NCBI GenBank assembly: GCA_013399695.1
Contig: VXAU01002343.1
Coordinates: forward strand, 93,012-157,011
Reading direction: 5' to 3'
DNA from: Formicarius rufipectus
Taxonomy: Eukaryota > Chordata > Aves > Passeriformes > Formicariidae
Length of the DNA stretch: 64,000 bases
The notes under the pieces are model-generated. The model saw nothing but the letters and a program-made list of their open reading frames with translations. It did not search any database and was not told where the DNA came from. Positions 63,467-64,000 of the stretch are shown here, in pieces. Each line of letters starts with the position of its first letter. Position 1 is the stretch's first letter. The translations under genes were made by a program, and so were the position numbers.

Positions 63467-63523
63467 CCTTTGAGTAAAAGGTGCCCACCCATCTGCTTGA
63501 AGTTCCATTTATGTGAAAGTTCC
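63467..63523 (-). CDS. SLC25A46: SLC25A46 internal coding exon (57 nt)
   Basis: The minus strand reads a pyrimidine-rich acceptor (TTTTCTCTCTAG), 57 coding bases, and donor GTGAGT. The first base finishes a codon from an exon beyond it; the next 18 codons read ELSHKWNFKQMGGHLLLK, and the last two bases GG join the T of the next exon to make glycine. The joined product ...HLLLKGLTHVIAMPF... matches the middle of SLC25A46. Introns on both sides are phase 2. With the two other exons this gives about 231 residues, roughly the C-terminal 55% of the usual ~418-residue protein; the rest lies beyond the window. Confidence 0.93.
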
Positions 63524-64000
63524 CTAGAGAGAAAAGTATTTACCACAATATGAAAAAGAACATGTAATTCTCAAGCATTTCTCCCACATGTGCCATACAG
63601 TTTTCAAACTGATGTTCCACTACAGGTTTATGTTGCAGGATTTCCCATATTGGAAACACAAGCCAAAACATTTCACTGATCATGCTTAACTTCCAGAAAT
63701 TATTCAGGCAAGCCAGACATTTGATTGAAAAGGGCTTCAGCTACTAATTTACAAGATGTCTGCAGCTCTTACAGCAACTGGCTTTAGTGTTTTGCATTTA
63801 TTTTGCATTGTTACATATAACCTCTTAAAGCAATATTCAGGGAATACTGGGTTACTTCACCAATACTTTTATCAACATAAAATCTTTAATATGTTTTTGT
63901 TTGGTTAGGCTTTTTCTGTTGTCTGAGGTTATGGTTACCCTGCTGTTTCTTTCCTGAAAATTTAAAACACATTCTGACAGTCAGACAAGAAGAAATCAAG
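63524..64000 (-). other. SLC25A46 intron, partial, runs off the window
   Basis: Sequence upstream of the 57-nt exon on the minus strand. It ends in a good pyrimidine-tract acceptor. No further exon was recognised before base 64000, so the intron or its upstream exon continues outside the window. Confidence 0.7.

Noticed and set aside
1..64000. CRISPR array, tRNA, rRNA, bacterial operon or phage genes
   Set aside because: No regular spaced direct repeats, no tRNA A/B box pair with cloverleaf recognised, no dense coding; the window is vertebrate.

Overview
This window looks like a piece of a bird chromosome, probably from a songbird or relative. The evidence is its repeats: many CR1 LINE copies of different ages, and several solo LTRs that resemble avian ERVL and ERVK LTRs. 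There are no primate or rodent repeats, no bacterial-style dense coding, and the DNA is AT-rich with few CpGs. The repeat family names come from memory and were not searched.

Only one protein-coding gene can be supported. The 3' part of SLC25A46 lies on the minus strand at the right end: two small coding exons at 63467-63523 and 62969-63026, and the large terminal coding exon at 59623-60201. All have canonical splice sites and matching phases. The upstream exons lie beyond base 64000. SLC25A46 is an outer-mitochondrial-membrane member of the SLC25 carrier family, related to yeast Ugo1, and acts in mitochondrial fusion/fission and cristae or lipid homeostasis.

Everything left of about 58 kb reads as intergenic DNA downstream of SLC25A46. 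Layout: 1.4-2.3 kb, CR1; 5.5-9.0 kb, a long CR1 (reverse-transcriptase and C-terminal parts) split by an ERVL-like solo LTR with an exact 5-bp target duplication; 11.9-12.3 kb, CR1 3' end; about 13-15.4 kb, a very decayed CR1-like LINE; 16 kb, a fragment of an ERV LTR; 18.4-27 kb, scattered CR1 tails; 27-33.7 kb, no recognisable element; 33.7-46.7 kb, four copies of one LTR family (three forward, one reverse with a clean 5-bp duplication) plus a CR1 at 40.6-41.5 kb and a CpG-rich island at 44.9-45.5 kb; 47.1 kb, a pure 60-T tract; 47.8-48.3 kb, another solo LTR with readable TATA and poly(A) signals; 49.3 kb, a three-copy 58-bp minisatellite; 50.6-51.0 kb, CR1; 51.6 kb, an 85-T tract; 53.3-56.6 kb, two CR1 elements back to back, one of them broken by two different solo LTRs.

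No RNA gene, CRISPR array, bacterial-type operon or new biochemical system is visible. The points most worth following are the CpG-rich island with forward splice-donor-like sites, the nested and clustered LTR insertions that could carry regulatory activity near SLC25A46, the minisatellite, the long homopolymer tracts, and a small exon-like segment at 37.1 kb.
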